NCBI GenBank assembly: GCA_964621225.1
Contig: CAZULK010000044.1
Span: 1 to 18,680 of the forward strand
DNA length: 18,680 bases
Source of the DNA: CAYNUJ01 sp964621225
GTDB taxonomy: Bacteria; Bacteroidota; Ignavibacteria; Ignavibacteriales; Melioribacteraceae
Reading direction: 5' to 3'
Under the pieces are notes generated by a model. That model was not told where the DNA came from. It saw nothing but the letters and a program-made list of their open reading frames with translations, and searched no databases. This document shows positions 1-7,404 of this stretch, piece after piece (within the stretch, counting starts at the first letter, position 1; each line of letters begins with the position of its first letter). A program made the translations under genes and the position numbers.

Positions 1-1339
1 TATAACAAGCAAGCACTCTTTCCACGCCAATACCGTAACTTCCCATTACAACGGGATGTGATTTCCCGTCTTCGTCCAAGTATTCAACGCCAAGCGCTTC
101 GGTATATTTTGTTCCGAGTTTGAAAATATGACCCAATTCAATTGCCTTGAAAACTTCGAGCGTGGAATCGCATCTTGTGCATTTTTCTCCGCTCTCTATT
201 ATTCTCAAGTCAAAATATTCAATATTGGGAACGTCGCGTTTGAGGTCAATTCCACCCAAGTGGTAATCGTTTTTATTTGCACCGCTGTAAAGATTGTTTC
301 CGTCTTTCAATCTTAAGTCGGCAATAATTCTGTGTTTGAATCCAATCGGACCAATACTTCCTGCATCGGCACCGGTGATTTCCTTTAATTCATCCGGGTG
401 ACCAGGTCTGACATTACCGCCCAAAATTGATTCGAGCTTAGCTTCGTTAACTTCGTCGTTGCCGGACATAAGAATTAAAACGGGCTCATCGTTGTGAATA
501 TAAATTCTCGATTTTGCCGTTTGTCTTTCGTCAATTTTCAAAAATTCGCAAAGCTCATCAATAGAACGGATGTCCGGAGTGTGGATTTCGTGAATTTCTT
601 CCGACTGATCATCTCTTTTTACCGGTTCAATAATTGATTGAGCAACTTCAACATTGGCGGCGTAACCGCAATTTTCGCAATAAGCTACAGTATCTTCGCC
701 GGCATCGGATTTAACCATGAACTCTTCCGATTTGCTTCCGCCCATTGCACCGCTGGAAGCACCTACGACAAAATATTTTATTCCGCATCTGTCGAAAATT
801 CTTCTGTATGCTTTATCGTGTGCCTCGTAAGATTTATCCAATGCATCGGTATCCACGTCGAATGAATAAGCATCTTTCATCAAGAATTGTCTTCCGCGAA
901 TGACTCCCGAACGGGGTCTCGGTTCGTTTCTGAATTTAGTTTGAATTTGATACCAAATCTGAGGCAAATCTTTATATGATTTCAGAACGCCCTTCGCATG
1001 CCAAGTCATTATTTCTTCATGAGTCGGAGCTAATACATAATCCCTGTTCTTCACATGAAACATCGTATCGCCAAAAGCTTCCACACGATTTGTCTGTTCC
1101 CAAATTTCCCTTGGGTTCAATGCTGGCAAGTGGAATTCCTGTCCACCTATTGCATCCATCTCCTCGCGGATTATTTCTGTAATCTTTTTAATTACTTTAT
1201 ATCCGAGGGGAAGGAATGAATAAATTCCCGCGGAAAGCATTCTGACCATACCTGCACGCACCATCAATATATGGCTCGGGATTACCGCATCGGCAGGCAC
1301 TTCTTTTAATGTTGGTATAAAATTCTTGCTTAATCTCAT
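1..1339 (-). CDS. proS: Proline--tRNA ligase, bacterial type, 3' end cut by window edge
   Basis: Charges tRNA-Pro with proline in the cytoplasm. About 446 residues are visible; family members are near 570, so the anticodon-binding domain lies beyond the left edge. Visible in order: class II motif 1 region around residues 23-75, the THEE segment at 107-110, motif 2 around 134-160 (TKFRNEPRPRSG, then FLMKDAYSF), an inserted YbaK-like editing domain (about 220-400, with GANKNDYHLGG), and motif 3 (GSYGIGVERVLAC) at the edge. The insertion marks the prokaryote-type enzyme, which clears mischarged alanine. A CxxC pair (CENC) sits before the editing domain. The start at 1339 is the second copy of an 11-base tandem repeat; the first copy's ATG (1350) reads only MRLR before a stop. 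The GH47 gene ends 115 bases upstream, so its own promoter is possible but I could not define one. Identity is certain; the missing C-terminus is a window effect. Confidence 0.97.
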   Translation of the reverse strand, partial: MRLSKNFIPTLKEVPADAVIPSHILMVRAGMVRMLSAGIYSFLPLGYKVIKKITEIIREEMDAIGGQEFHLPALNPREIWEQTNRVEAFGDTMFHVKNRDYVLAPTHEEIMTWHAKGVLKSYKDLPQIWYQIQTKFRNEPRPRSGVIRGRQFLMKDAYSFDVDTDALDKSYEAHDKAYRRIFDRCGIKYFVVGASSGAMGGSKSEEFMVKSDAGEDTVAYCENCGYAANVEVAQSIIEPVKRDDQSEEIHEIHTPDIRSIDELCEFLKIDERQTAKSRIYIHNDEPVLILMSGNDEVNEAKLESILGGNVRPGHPDELKEITGADAGSIGPIGFKHRIIADLRLKDGNNLYSGANKNDYHLGGIDLKRDVPNIEYFDLRIIESGEKCTRCDSTLEVFKAIELGHIFKLGTKYTEALGVEYLDEDGKSHPVVMGSYGIGVERVLACY

Positions 1340-1350
1340 CTTAATCTCAT
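1329..1350 (-). repeat. 11-base tandem repeat spanning the proS start
   Basis: Read on the minus strand, ATGAGATTAAG occurs twice back to back. The first ATG opens a four-codon reading frame (MRLR) whose TGA overlaps the second ATG as ATGA; the second ATG opens proS. The repeat itself is directly visible. Any effect on translation is inference. Confidence 0.85.
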
Positions 1351-1454
1351 TTCTTAAAAAACATCTTGCAAAAATAAGTAATGCTTTGTCTAATTTAAAA
1401 TAGAAGCCTTATAATTATTCATTTAACCAGGTTTCGATGAATCGGGACGAAGAA

Positions 1455-2849
1455 TCAATTTAACCCTAAATACTTCTTGACTTTTTGAGGCTCGAAAATT
1501 GTTTTTTTGAACGGATGCGCTTCGGTTGTAAATACATAATCATTCAAATTAAAGCCTATCTCTTTCCCTGCAAAGGTTAAGTAAAGATATTTCATTGTTT
1601 CCGCAAAGAAGAAAGTAGGCATATAATCGCGCTTTTCTTTTGTGGTTACATCTTCCAAAGAAGCAAAGGCAACATCCGTTTTGCAATATTTTTTAATATC
1701 ATTCCAATACTTTTCATTCCTCCGGAAATACAACGAATCGCCGGTATGGCTAAAGAGGTAATACGCAGATTCAATTATTTCGGGATTCAAATCATAAACC
1801 GGGTAGTTAATGGTTTCTTTTTTATAATCATAAATCATCGGTTCGGCTCCGTATTTATTCCAGAGCCAGTCCCAAGTGGATTGAAGCTCGGCTGCTTCTT
1901 TTTCATAACCCGACAATAAAAGTACGGAAGGGAAAAAAGCATCGTACAAAGTTATTACACTACTATTTTTTACTCCGGTTTCCATATTTACACGCGAGTA
2001 AAATAATTTATTGTCATAATATTCCGGCAAGTATTTTTGAATTGTTTTAATACAATCATTCCAAATGCTTCCCAGTTCTTCGTCGCCGAATAGGAGATAA
2101 CTTTTAAGCAGATATTCATAATATGAATCCGCTCCGGCACAAATGTGGCTATTCTTCCAAACCAACTCTCCGGTTTGAACATCAATTCCGTCGCTGATCA
2201 ATCCGAGTTCTGATCGTCTTTCGTACATTGCTTTTGTGGCTCTTTTAGCTGCCAAATAATATTTCGGTTTATGAGTAAAGTAACTCAATATCCCCATTTC
2301 CAAAGTATAAGATCCGGCTTCTGCAAGGTTAACCGTATCACCCTTAGTTTTGCCGGTTCTTAAATTCACCCAATATTTGGGAACACCGGTTGGTGTATTA
2401 AATGCGGGCAAAATTCTGTCGGCAAAATCTTCGGCTTTCTCTAATATTTGTGGATTCATACTGTATTGATACATTGCCAATAAACCGCCAAGTATTCGAA
2501 TATTTACTTCGAATACTTTTACGTAAATATCTTTGTTAAAATCGATTTTCTCAATTACATATTTTTCAATTTCTTCTGCCTCTTGTTTGAAGCCCATCAA
2601 ATAGAGTGTGCTGTAAGCATCAATGGGAGAAATGGATAAAGTTTCATCATACCAATTTTTAGATTGTTTTGAAATGGGCATTAATACATCAGCTCCCCAA
2701 GCATATTTTTTATATGCCTTCCATGCTCTTAGTGTTTCACTTTTAACGTTTTCTGCTAAATTATTTTGGGTTGAATCGAAAGAATCTTGTGGGTGAATTA
2801 TATAAGGTAAGAACAACAATAAAACTAAGGCAATGGATGATGTTTTCAT
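1455..2849 (-). CDS. Secreted glycoside hydrolase family 47 alpha-1,2-mannosidase-like protein
   Basis: Predicted calcium-dependent inverting alpha-1,2-mannosidase, exported. 464 residues from the chosen start: a signal peptide (hydrophobic stretch about residues 6-18), then an alpha/alpha-barrel domain. Against human ER mannosidase I the key positions align: E114 (FEVNIRILGGLL), D241 (GADSYYEYLLK), E357 (LNPEIIES), E417 (AETMKYLYL) and T442 (TTEAHP, the calcium ligand motif). So the catalytic set looks intact. The start at 2849 is preferred to the ATG at 2888 because it puts the signal peptide at the very N-terminus and has GGGAG 10 bases upstream. It follows the DinB-type gene by 69 bases on the same strand. 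GH47 is mainly eukaryotic (ER and Golgi N-glycan trimming); a bacterial Caulobacter member has been characterised. The natural substrate here is unknown. Family assignment is firm; substrate is inference. Confidence 0.92.
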   Translation of the reverse strand: MKTSSIALVLLLFLPYIIHPQDSFDSTQNNLAENVKSETLRAWKAYKKYAWGADVLMPISKQSKNWYDETLSISPIDAYSTLYLMGFKQEAEEIEKYVIEKIDFNKDIYVKVFEVNIRILGGLLAMYQYSMNPQILEKAEDFADRILPAFNTPTGVPKYWVNLRTGKTKGDTVNLAEAGSYTLEMGILSYFTHKPKYYLAAKRATKAMYERRSELGLISDGIDVQTGELVWKNSHICAGADSYYEYLLKSYLLFGDEELGSIWNDCIKTIQKYLPEYYDNKLFYSRVNMETGVKNSSVITLYDAFFPSVLLLSGYEKEAAELQSTWDWLWNKYGAEPMIYDYKKETINYPVYDLNPEIIESAYYLFSHTGDSLYFRRNEKYWNDIKKYCKTDVAFASLEDVTTKEKRDYMPTFFFAETMKYLYLTFAGKEIGFNLNDYVFTTEAHPFKKTIFEPQKVKKYLGLN

Positions 2850-2918
2850 TTTTATAAGTCTCCCATGATTGACGAATCGGATATTCAAAAATAATCATTT
2901 ACAAATTGATTATTGTTA

Positions 2919-3440
2919 TTACCTATTCATTAATCCTTTGTTAAACTCTTCCGATTTACCTTTGGGGATTGTCAAACTTTTCCACTGTTCGCCCTTAATT
3001 GTTTTTGCGATAAGAACTATTTGCCCGATGTGAAAGGCATAGTGTCCTAATTGTCGCAGAAGAGCCAAAACAATACTATGCTCTTGATTTCGAATTAAAA
3101 CCACATTGTTAATATTCGATTCATTCAATGAATCTAAAGCATTGAACAAGCAGTTCCACCCTTCATTCCATCTTTTGATTAACTCATCCTCGGAACGGAT
3201 TATATCTTCGAATTCGGAATCCCTGTTGCGCCATTCCTTTTCGCCGTCAGTTGTTAAGAAATCTGTCCACCGTGATTTCATATTACCGCTAAGATGATTA
3301 ACCAGAACAGCAATAGAATTAGAATCTTTTTCCAACTTAACAAAAAGTTCATCTTCGTTTAATTGATCGAACGATTTTTCTCCCAATGATTTATAGTATT
3401 CAAACTGTTTTTTGATACCTGTTAAAAAATCCTCTACCAT
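2919..3440 (-). CDS. DinB/YfiT-superfamily protein, DUF1572-like
   Basis: A 173-residue four-helix-bundle protein of the DinB/YfiT superfamily, cytoplasmic. Visible support: a histidine in VNHLSGN (H49) and the paired GHYAFHIGQ (H133, H137), the usual metal-binding triad of this fold. Members near this subgroup are annotated DUF1572; some relatives are thiol-dependent S-transferases, but no reaction can be assigned here. The start at 3440 is chosen because GGAGA lies 8 bases upstream; the longer frame to 3503 would run into the nitrilase gene. The nitrilase stop is at 3442, one base away, so the two genes are almost certainly co-transcribed and translationally coupled. The link to nitrile chemistry is suggested only by adjacency. 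Confidence 0.8.
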   Translation of the reverse strand: MVEDFLTGIKKQFEYYKSLGEKSFDQLNEDELFVKLEKDSNSIAVLVNHLSGNMKSRWTDFLTTDGEKEWRNRDSEFEDIIRSEDELIKRWNEGWNCLFNALDSLNESNINNVVLIRNQEHSIVLALLRQLGHYAFHIGQIVLIAKTIKGEQWKSLTIPKGKSEEFNKGLMNR

Positions 3441-3441
3441 T

Positions 3442-4356
3442 TTATTGCTCTCCTTTAATTCTAAAATCAAAAACATCGGGACGTGAATAATGACCGACAA
3501 CATCGAACATTCTCTTTGCGGTTATAATTTCAGCCAAATCAATATCGGCATAAATAATTTTTTCCTCAGCCTCAACGGGACCAGTGATAATTTTTCCGTT
3601 GGGAGCAATTATACAGCTATTTCCCACGTTTATCCAATCCCTTCCATCCGGATAAAGCTTTTTGAATTCGTATTCGTCGGGGATGTCATTCATTCTTAAT
3701 GCCGAACAAACACTAATAACAAATACGCCTCCTTCGCGCGCTATATGTTGCATGCTTTGAATCCAATTAGGGCTTTTGTCCCACGTGGGGGCGGCAAGTA
3801 TTTGTACCCCTTTTTCATACATAGCAACTCTGGCAAGGGGCATAAAATTTTCCCAGCAAATCAATCCTCCGATTTTTCCCACTGAAGTTTCATATGTTTT
3901 AAGAGTGGATCCGTCACCTTGAGCCCATATTAATCTTTCTCCTCCGGTAGGAATGAGTTTCCTATGTTTACCGATTATTTCCCCTTTATCGTTAATGAAC
4001 AAAAGACTGTTAAATAAACTGCTTCCACTGGATTCTGAATTTCGTTCGTGCATTCCAATAACTACATTTATTTTCGAATTGCCGGCAGCTTCACAAAGTT
4101 TTCTTGTCGTTTCATCCGGAACTGAGACGGCATTTTCTACAAGCTTTAAATATAATTCATTCAGCTCTTTGCCTTTGCTATTGGGTATTAACCAAATCCA
4201 GTCGGGATATCCGGATAAAAAAACTTCGGGGAATACTATTAGCTTTGCTCCATTTTTAGCCGCCTTGCTAATTGCAGAACAAGCTTTCTCCGTTGTTTTT
4301 GATTTATTTAAATAAACAGGGGATAATTGTGCGGCAGCAATTTTTATTTTTTTCAT
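3442..4356 (-). CDS. Nitrilase (carbon-nitrogen hydrolase, branch 1 type)
   Basis: Predicted to hydrolyse a nitrile to a carboxylic acid and ammonia using the family Glu-Lys-Cys triad: E44 (FPEVFLSGYPDWIW), K133 (KHRKLIPTG) and C167 (GGLICWENFMP). The GYPDWIW, RLIWAQGDGST and CWEN stretches match true nitrilases (including plant ones) much better than the amidases or NAD synthetase branch. Length 304 residues is a little shorter than plant nitrilases because the C-terminal tail is short. No signal peptide, so cytoplasmic. GGAGA lies 5 bases before the ATG. The DinB-type gene starts one base past its stop. A weak promoter is possible at 4386-4415. Specificity (aliphatic, arylacetonitrile or cyanide-type) cannot be read from sequence. 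Confidence 0.88.
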   Translation of the reverse strand: MKKIKIAAAQLSPVYLNKSKTTEKACSAISKAAKNGAKLIVFPEVFLSGYPDWIWLIPNSKGKELNELYLKLVENAVSVPDETTRKLCEAAGNSKINVVIGMHERNSESSGSSLFNSLLFINDKGEIIGKHRKLIPTGGERLIWAQGDGSTLKTYETSVGKIGGLICWENFMPLARVAMYEKGVQILAAPTWDKSPNWIQSMQHIAREGGVFVISVCSALRMNDIPDEYEFKKLYPDGRDWINVGNSCIIAPNGKIITGPVEAEEKIIYADIDLAEIITAKRMFDVVGHYSRPDVFDFRIKGEQ

Positions 4357-4385
4357 ATCGTCTCCAAAGTATTAATTATGATACA

Positions 4386-4415
4386 ATTTTACTTTTTTTA
4401 CGGCTAATGTGAAAA
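4386..4415 (-). promoter_or_regulatory. Possible housekeeping promoter for the nitrilase unit
   Basis: On the minus strand TTTTCA (4415-4410) and TAAAAT (4391-4386) are spaced by 18 bases, about 30 bases before the nitrilase start, in a 143-base gap after the esterase. Match to -35 is only 4/6, in very AT-rich DNA, so this is weak. Confidence 0.25.
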
Positions 4416-4499
4416 AGAAGAATTCTTTAACGAAAATCAGATTGTAGATTAAGCTTTTATAAATTAAAGAAGGAATGCTTAAACAAACCTATTAATACC

Positions 4500-5402
4500 T
4501 CAATTCCTTAATCCGTTTACATCATAACGGGAAAGGAAATCCCAAATTATTTCGTTAACATTTTTTCCTTTATAATTAAAATCAAACCAAATATGACCGC
4601 CTCCATTAACTTTGAAGTGTTCCACAGTCACTCCGGCATTTCCGTTTGAAAACACAAAGTGGTCGATGGCATATCCATTACTTCCGAATGAGTCTTGATT
4701 CGGTTGGAGAGACGTATTATTAAAATGAGTCCAGTAATCAATTACGCTATTGATAGAAATATAATCTTTGTTTCCGCTGTAGGGAATTACTCCATCTGCT
4801 GTACCGTGAATGTCAATTATTGCAGTTGGGTGATTTGGAGTGCATAAATTTGATGTATCCAACATTGTTCCCGAAACAGATCCGATAGCCGCAATCAATT
4901 CGCTGCGGTAGCAGGCAAGCGCATAACTGAAAAAAGCTCCGTTAGAATAGCCTGTCGAATAAATTCTTTGATTATCAATGTTATATTGATTTGTAAGCTT
5001 GCCAACCAATGCATCTATAAAACCAAGGTCATCTGCACTGCTTTTGTTTTCCGGGGAAGGCAATGCAGCATTCCAATGGGTAAAACCGTTCAAACAGCTT
5101 CCTTGAGGGTATACAAGAATAAATGTGTCCCGCTCCGCAATATTTCTAAAATCGGAGTAACTCATATATTCACTTGCTTTCCCTCCGAAACCATGAAAAT
5201 TTAGGAGTAACGGAACTTTAGACTCTGTATTATAAGTGGAGGGAATATATAAAATATACTCTCTTTCAACACCGTTTACAATTATTTTTTCTGCACTGTT
5301 ATTTGAAACACAGTCTTTTTTTGCTTCGCCGCTGTTAATGCATGAATAGAAGAACAAATTTGCAACGAGGAATAATATTAATATTCTAAATTTATTTACC
5401 AA
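4500..5402 (-). CDS. Lipoprotein alpha/beta-hydrolase, LpqC/PHB depolymerase-like esterase (CE1 relatives)
   Basis: Predicted surface or periplasmic esterase. The N-terminus is a hydrophobic segment ending in a lipobox-like FFYSC with C21 as the likely lipidated residue. The catalytic triad is visible: S153 in GYSNGAF, D203 in HGTADGVIPY and H270 in GGGHIW; the oxyanion region is NFHGFGG (68-74). This arrangement fits the LpqC / polyhydroxybutyrate depolymerase / feruloyl esterase group; substrate could be an acetyl or feruloyl ester or a short polyester. The start is TTG: an in-frame stop sits immediately before it and the next ATG is far inside the domain, so TTG is needed to keep the signal peptide. 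It begins 6 bases after the DUF6090-like gene, indicating one operon. Confidence 0.85.
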   Translation of the reverse strand: MVNKFRILILFLVANLFFYSCINSGEAKKDCVSNNSAEKIIVNGVEREYILYIPSTYNTESKVPLLLNFHGFGGKASEYMSYSDFRNIAERDTFILVYPQGSCLNGFTHWNAALPSPENKSSADDLGFIDALVGKLTNQYNIDNQRIYSTGYSNGAFFSYALACYRSELIAAIGSVSGTMLDTSNLCTPNHPTAIIDIHGTADGVIPYSGNKDYISINSVIDYWTHFNNTSLQPNQDSFGSNGYAIDHFVFSNGNAGVTVEHFKVNGGGHIWFDFNYKGKNVNEIIWDFLSRYDVNGLRN

Positions 5403-5408
5403 TTAAAT

Positions 5409-5972
5409 TTATCCCATATAATCAATTAAGGATGAATATAAATTCAACAAGCCTCTTTCGCTATCCATAACATTTGCCAAATAATACATGAATTTAAGCT
5501 TGCTTGTTCTTTCGTTCGATTCGATATTATCGTAGAGGTAATCTACGCATTTCTCTAATTTTCTGTTCAATATTCCCGTGAATGCTTCTATGTCCATTAG
5601 TTGAGAAATAAAATCATAGTCGACCAAATCGGCTTTTTGAGAAATAAAGAACCTTAATCCTATATTTTTTATTGAAGGAGCTTGCAATCCGCCGATCCTT
5701 TCAATAAAATCACCAAGTGTTTCATTCTTGTTATCGAGAGCGGATTTTAATGAATTTAATATCTCTTTGTGCCTTTCCAAAACTTCGTCAACTTGTGATT
5801 TGTTTTGAAAAACTTCATTCTTAATTGTTTTTTGAGTCTTTAGTATAAAACTCCTGTTTTCACTATTTTCTTTATAGTTGTTTATGGTCACGGCAATTAA
5901 AACACCAATAACAACAACCAGCACCTCTTTAAGAAAATATATTGCGTGTTCTTTAATCTTTTTAAATCGCAT
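5409..5972 (-). CDS. DUF6090-like single-pass membrane protein
   Basis: 187 residues from the ATG at 5972 (a TTG at 5984 is an alternative). A short basic N-terminus precedes one membrane segment at about residues 12-30 (FLKEVLVVVIGVLIAVTINNYKE), followed by a long, mostly helical, charged domain. The hydrophobic stretch followed by INNYKE closely resembles the start of DUF6090 proteins common in Bacteroidota, whose function is unknown. The remaining domain probably faces the periplasm. No good Shine-Dalgarno is seen before either start. It is the first gene of a unit with the lipoprotein esterase; a candidate promoter lies at 6002-6030. Family match is by recall of the N-terminal signature, so moderate. 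Confidence 0.7.
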   Translation of the reverse strand: MRFKKIKEHAIYFLKEVLVVVIGVLIAVTINNYKENSENRSFILKTQKTIKNEVFQNKSQVDEVLERHKEILNSLKSALDNKNETLGDFIERIGGLQAPSIKNIGLRFFISQKADLVDYDFISQLMDIEAFTGILNRKLEKCVDYLYDNIESNERTSKLKFMYYLANVMDSERGLLNLYSSLIDYMG

Positions 5973-6001
5973 AATATTAATCAATTAATAGTTTTGAATT
6001 C

Positions 6002-6030
6002 AAATTAACGTATTAATTAATAAAAGACAA
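6002..6030 (-). promoter_or_regulatory. Possible promoter for the DUF6090-like / esterase unit
   Basis: On the minus strand TTGTCT (6030-6025) and TAATTT (6007-6002) are separated by 17 bases. It lies after the reductase terminator and about 30 bases before the ATG at 5972, where a promoter is expected. AT-rich background keeps confidence low. Confidence 0.35.
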
Positions 6031-6074
6031 GAGGGCTTATTAAATAGAATTGGAATGGTTTGGCAAATAGATTG

Positions 6075-6109
6075 AAAAAAGCCTCCCTGAGAATTATAGA
6101 AGGAGGCTT
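6075..6109 (-). terminator. Intrinsic terminator after the aldo/keto reductase
   Basis: Read on the minus strand: AAGCCTCC, a 15-base loop, GGAGGCTT, then continuing into a T run (six T including two in the stem). The 8-bp GC-rich stem starts about 40 bases past the reductase stop codon. The T run is on the minus-strand side only, which fixes orientation. Confidence 0.88.
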
Positions 6110-6150
6110 CTGTTTGCAAAAAAGTTGGTGAATTAATTGAAAAAAAATAG

Positions 6151-7149
6151 TTACATTTCCCTAAAATCCCTATCAAGTTTAGGCTTATTGTTCAGAATAG
6201 ATTCAATTTCGTTCATAACGTCATCTGTTAACTTACCTGTATGTTCAATTGCCTTCATGTTCTGTTTGACTTGTTCCGGTTTTGATGCGCCGGTTATTAC
6301 TGTGCTGACATTCGGATTTTTCAAACACCACGCAAGGGACATTTCCGCTAAAGATATGCCAAGTTCTTTAGCAACAGCCGTTAGTTTTCTGGCTTTTTCA
6401 ATTTTAGCTTGACCTTCTTCAGTGGTGAATAAATTTTTAAGCCATTCGTAGCCTTTCAGGTTTAGTCGTGAATCGTCCGGAATGCCGTCGTTGTATTTTC
6501 CTGTAAGCACACCACTTGCCAACGGACTCCAAGTGGTTGTTCCCAAACCGATGGATTCGTATAAAGGAAGGAATTCCTTTTCAATTTTATCCCTTCTAAA
6601 CATGTTGTATTCCGGTTGTTCAATCTGTGGCGGAATCAAGTGTTCCTGTCTCGCAATTTGATAAGCTTCCATAATCTGGGCTGCGCTCCATTCGCTTGTG
6701 CCCCAATAGAGAGCCTTTCCTTGGTTTATGATGAAATCCATTGCTCTTACTGTTTCTTCTATCGGTGTGTGCAGATCGGGGCGATGGCAAAAGATTAAAT
6801 CAACATAATCCGTCTGAAGTCGTTTAAGAGCAGCATTTGTGCCTTCGATTATATGCTTTCGCGACAGACCTCTGTCGTTTGGTCCGTTTCCTCCCCAAAA
6901 AATTTTGGTAGAGATTATCAGGTCGCTCCTTTTCCATCCCGCCTTTTTAATTATATTGCCCATCATCAATTCTGCATTGCCGGCAGCGTAAGCTTCTGCA
7001 TTATCGAAAAAGTTAACACCCGCGTCGAATGCTTCTTTCATGCATGCATATGCAGTGTCTTCTCCAACTTGATCGTGAAATGTTACCCAAGCTCCAAAAG
7101 ATAGAGCCGAAATTTTTAATCCGGACTTCCCTAAATATCTATACTCCAT
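6151..7149 (-). CDS. Aldo/keto reductase, voltage-gated K+ channel beta-subunit (AKR6/14-like) type
   Basis: NADPH-dependent carbonyl reductase, cytoplasmic, (alpha/beta)8 barrel, 332 residues. The catalytic tetrad is D49 and Y54 (FFDNAEAYAAG), K82 (ISTKIF) and H122 (FCHRPD). Long stretches resemble animal Kv-beta (TKIFWGG, RGLSRKHIIEG, INQGKALYWGTSEWS, TWSPLASG and IESILNNKP); Kv-beta proteins carry Asn in the fourth catalytic position, while this one keeps His. Start 7149 is chosen because GGAGG lies 5 bases upstream; the ATG at 7191 would add a 14-residue tail covering this ribosome site. It is followed by an intrinsic terminator and preceded by the divergent intergenic region, so it is probably a single-gene unit. 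Likely role is reduction of aldehydes or methylglyoxal-type carbonyls; the substrate is inference. Confidence 0.93.
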   Translation of the reverse strand: MEYRYLGKSGLKISALSFGAWVTFHDQVGEDTAYACMKEAFDAGVNFFDNAEAYAAGNAELMMGNIIKKAGWKRSDLIISTKIFWGGNGPNDRGLSRKHIIEGTNAALKRLQTDYVDLIFCHRPDLHTPIEETVRAMDFIINQGKALYWGTSEWSAAQIMEAYQIARQEHLIPPQIEQPEYNMFRRDKIEKEFLPLYESIGLGTTTWSPLASGVLTGKYNDGIPDDSRLNLKGYEWLKNLFTTEEGQAKIEKARKLTAVAKELGISLAEMSLAWCLKNPNVSTVITGASKPEQVKQNMKAIEHTGKLTDDVMNEIESILNNKPKLDRDFREM

Positions 7150-7201
7150 ACAATCCTCCGTTTTTGTAATAAATTTAACTTGCATTCCCAATTTAATAAA
7201 A

Positions 7202-7236
7202 GGAATCGATTAAATTCCATGAGCCACGTAAGGGCT
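7202..7236. promoter_or_regulatory. Two small inverted repeats, candidate activator-binding sites
   Basis: GGAAT-N7-ATTCC (7202-7218) is followed by AGCC-N7-GGCT (7222-7236). They lie roughly 95-130 bases upstream of the start predicted for the sigma-54 promoter at 7305-7320, the distance range normal for enhancer sites of sigma-54 activators. The arms are only 4-5 bases and the two sequences differ, so chance is a real alternative. Confidence 0.25.
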
Positions 7237-7304
7237 TTAGGCTACTTATTTAACTCATCGAATTTTGAAAGGATATTTCTGATAATTCGGTTCAGAACAA
7301 TTAA

Positions 7305-7320
7305 TGGCAGAAATTTTGCA
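7305..7320 (+). promoter_or_regulatory. Sigma-54 (-24/-12) promoter
   Basis: TGGCAGAAATTTTGCA matches the RpoN consensus TGGCACG-N4-TTGCW at all positions of TGGCA and TTGCA, with the required 12-base GG-to-GC register; only the C and G after TGGCA differ. Predicted transcription start is near 7331, about 74 bases before the small ORF at 7405 that opens the miaB operon. The fifth downstream gene of that run encodes a sigma-54 activator. Confidence 0.75.
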
Positions 7321-7330
7321 ACACCTAATT

Positions 7331-7360
7331 TTGTTGTAACTGACTAACCATTAATATAAC
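7331..7360 (+). promoter_or_regulatory. Possible housekeeping promoter overlapping the sigma-54 start region
   Basis: TTGTTG (7331-7336) and TATAAC (7355-7360) with an 18-base spacer, about 45 bases before the small ORF. This would give basal expression independent of sigma-54. Weak match in AT-rich DNA. Confidence 0.3.
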
Positions 7361-7404
7361 TTTAAAATTCTAATTCGGAAAATTTAGCAAAATCGAGGAA
7401 TGTT

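Noticed and set aside
128..1182. Plus-strand ORFs over the left 1.3 kb
   Set aside because: They are antisense to proS, which has clear motifs across the entire stretch.
2850..2888. Upstream ATG for the GH47 gene
   Set aside because: It would put 13 residues ahead of the signal peptide; the internal ATG has a ribosome site.
3441..3503. Longer N-terminus of the DinB-type protein
   Set aside because: It lies inside the nitrilase gene and the ATG at 3440 has a good Shine-Dalgarno.
6061..6076. Sigma-54-like TGGCAAATAGATTGAA on the plus strand
   Set aside because: The essential C of the -12 GC pair is A, and it points into the antisense strand of the reductase gene.
7150..7404. Possible small RNA or riboswitch in the divergent region
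   Set aside because: No strong stem, no poly-T terminator and no known aptamer core; promoter elements explain the region better.
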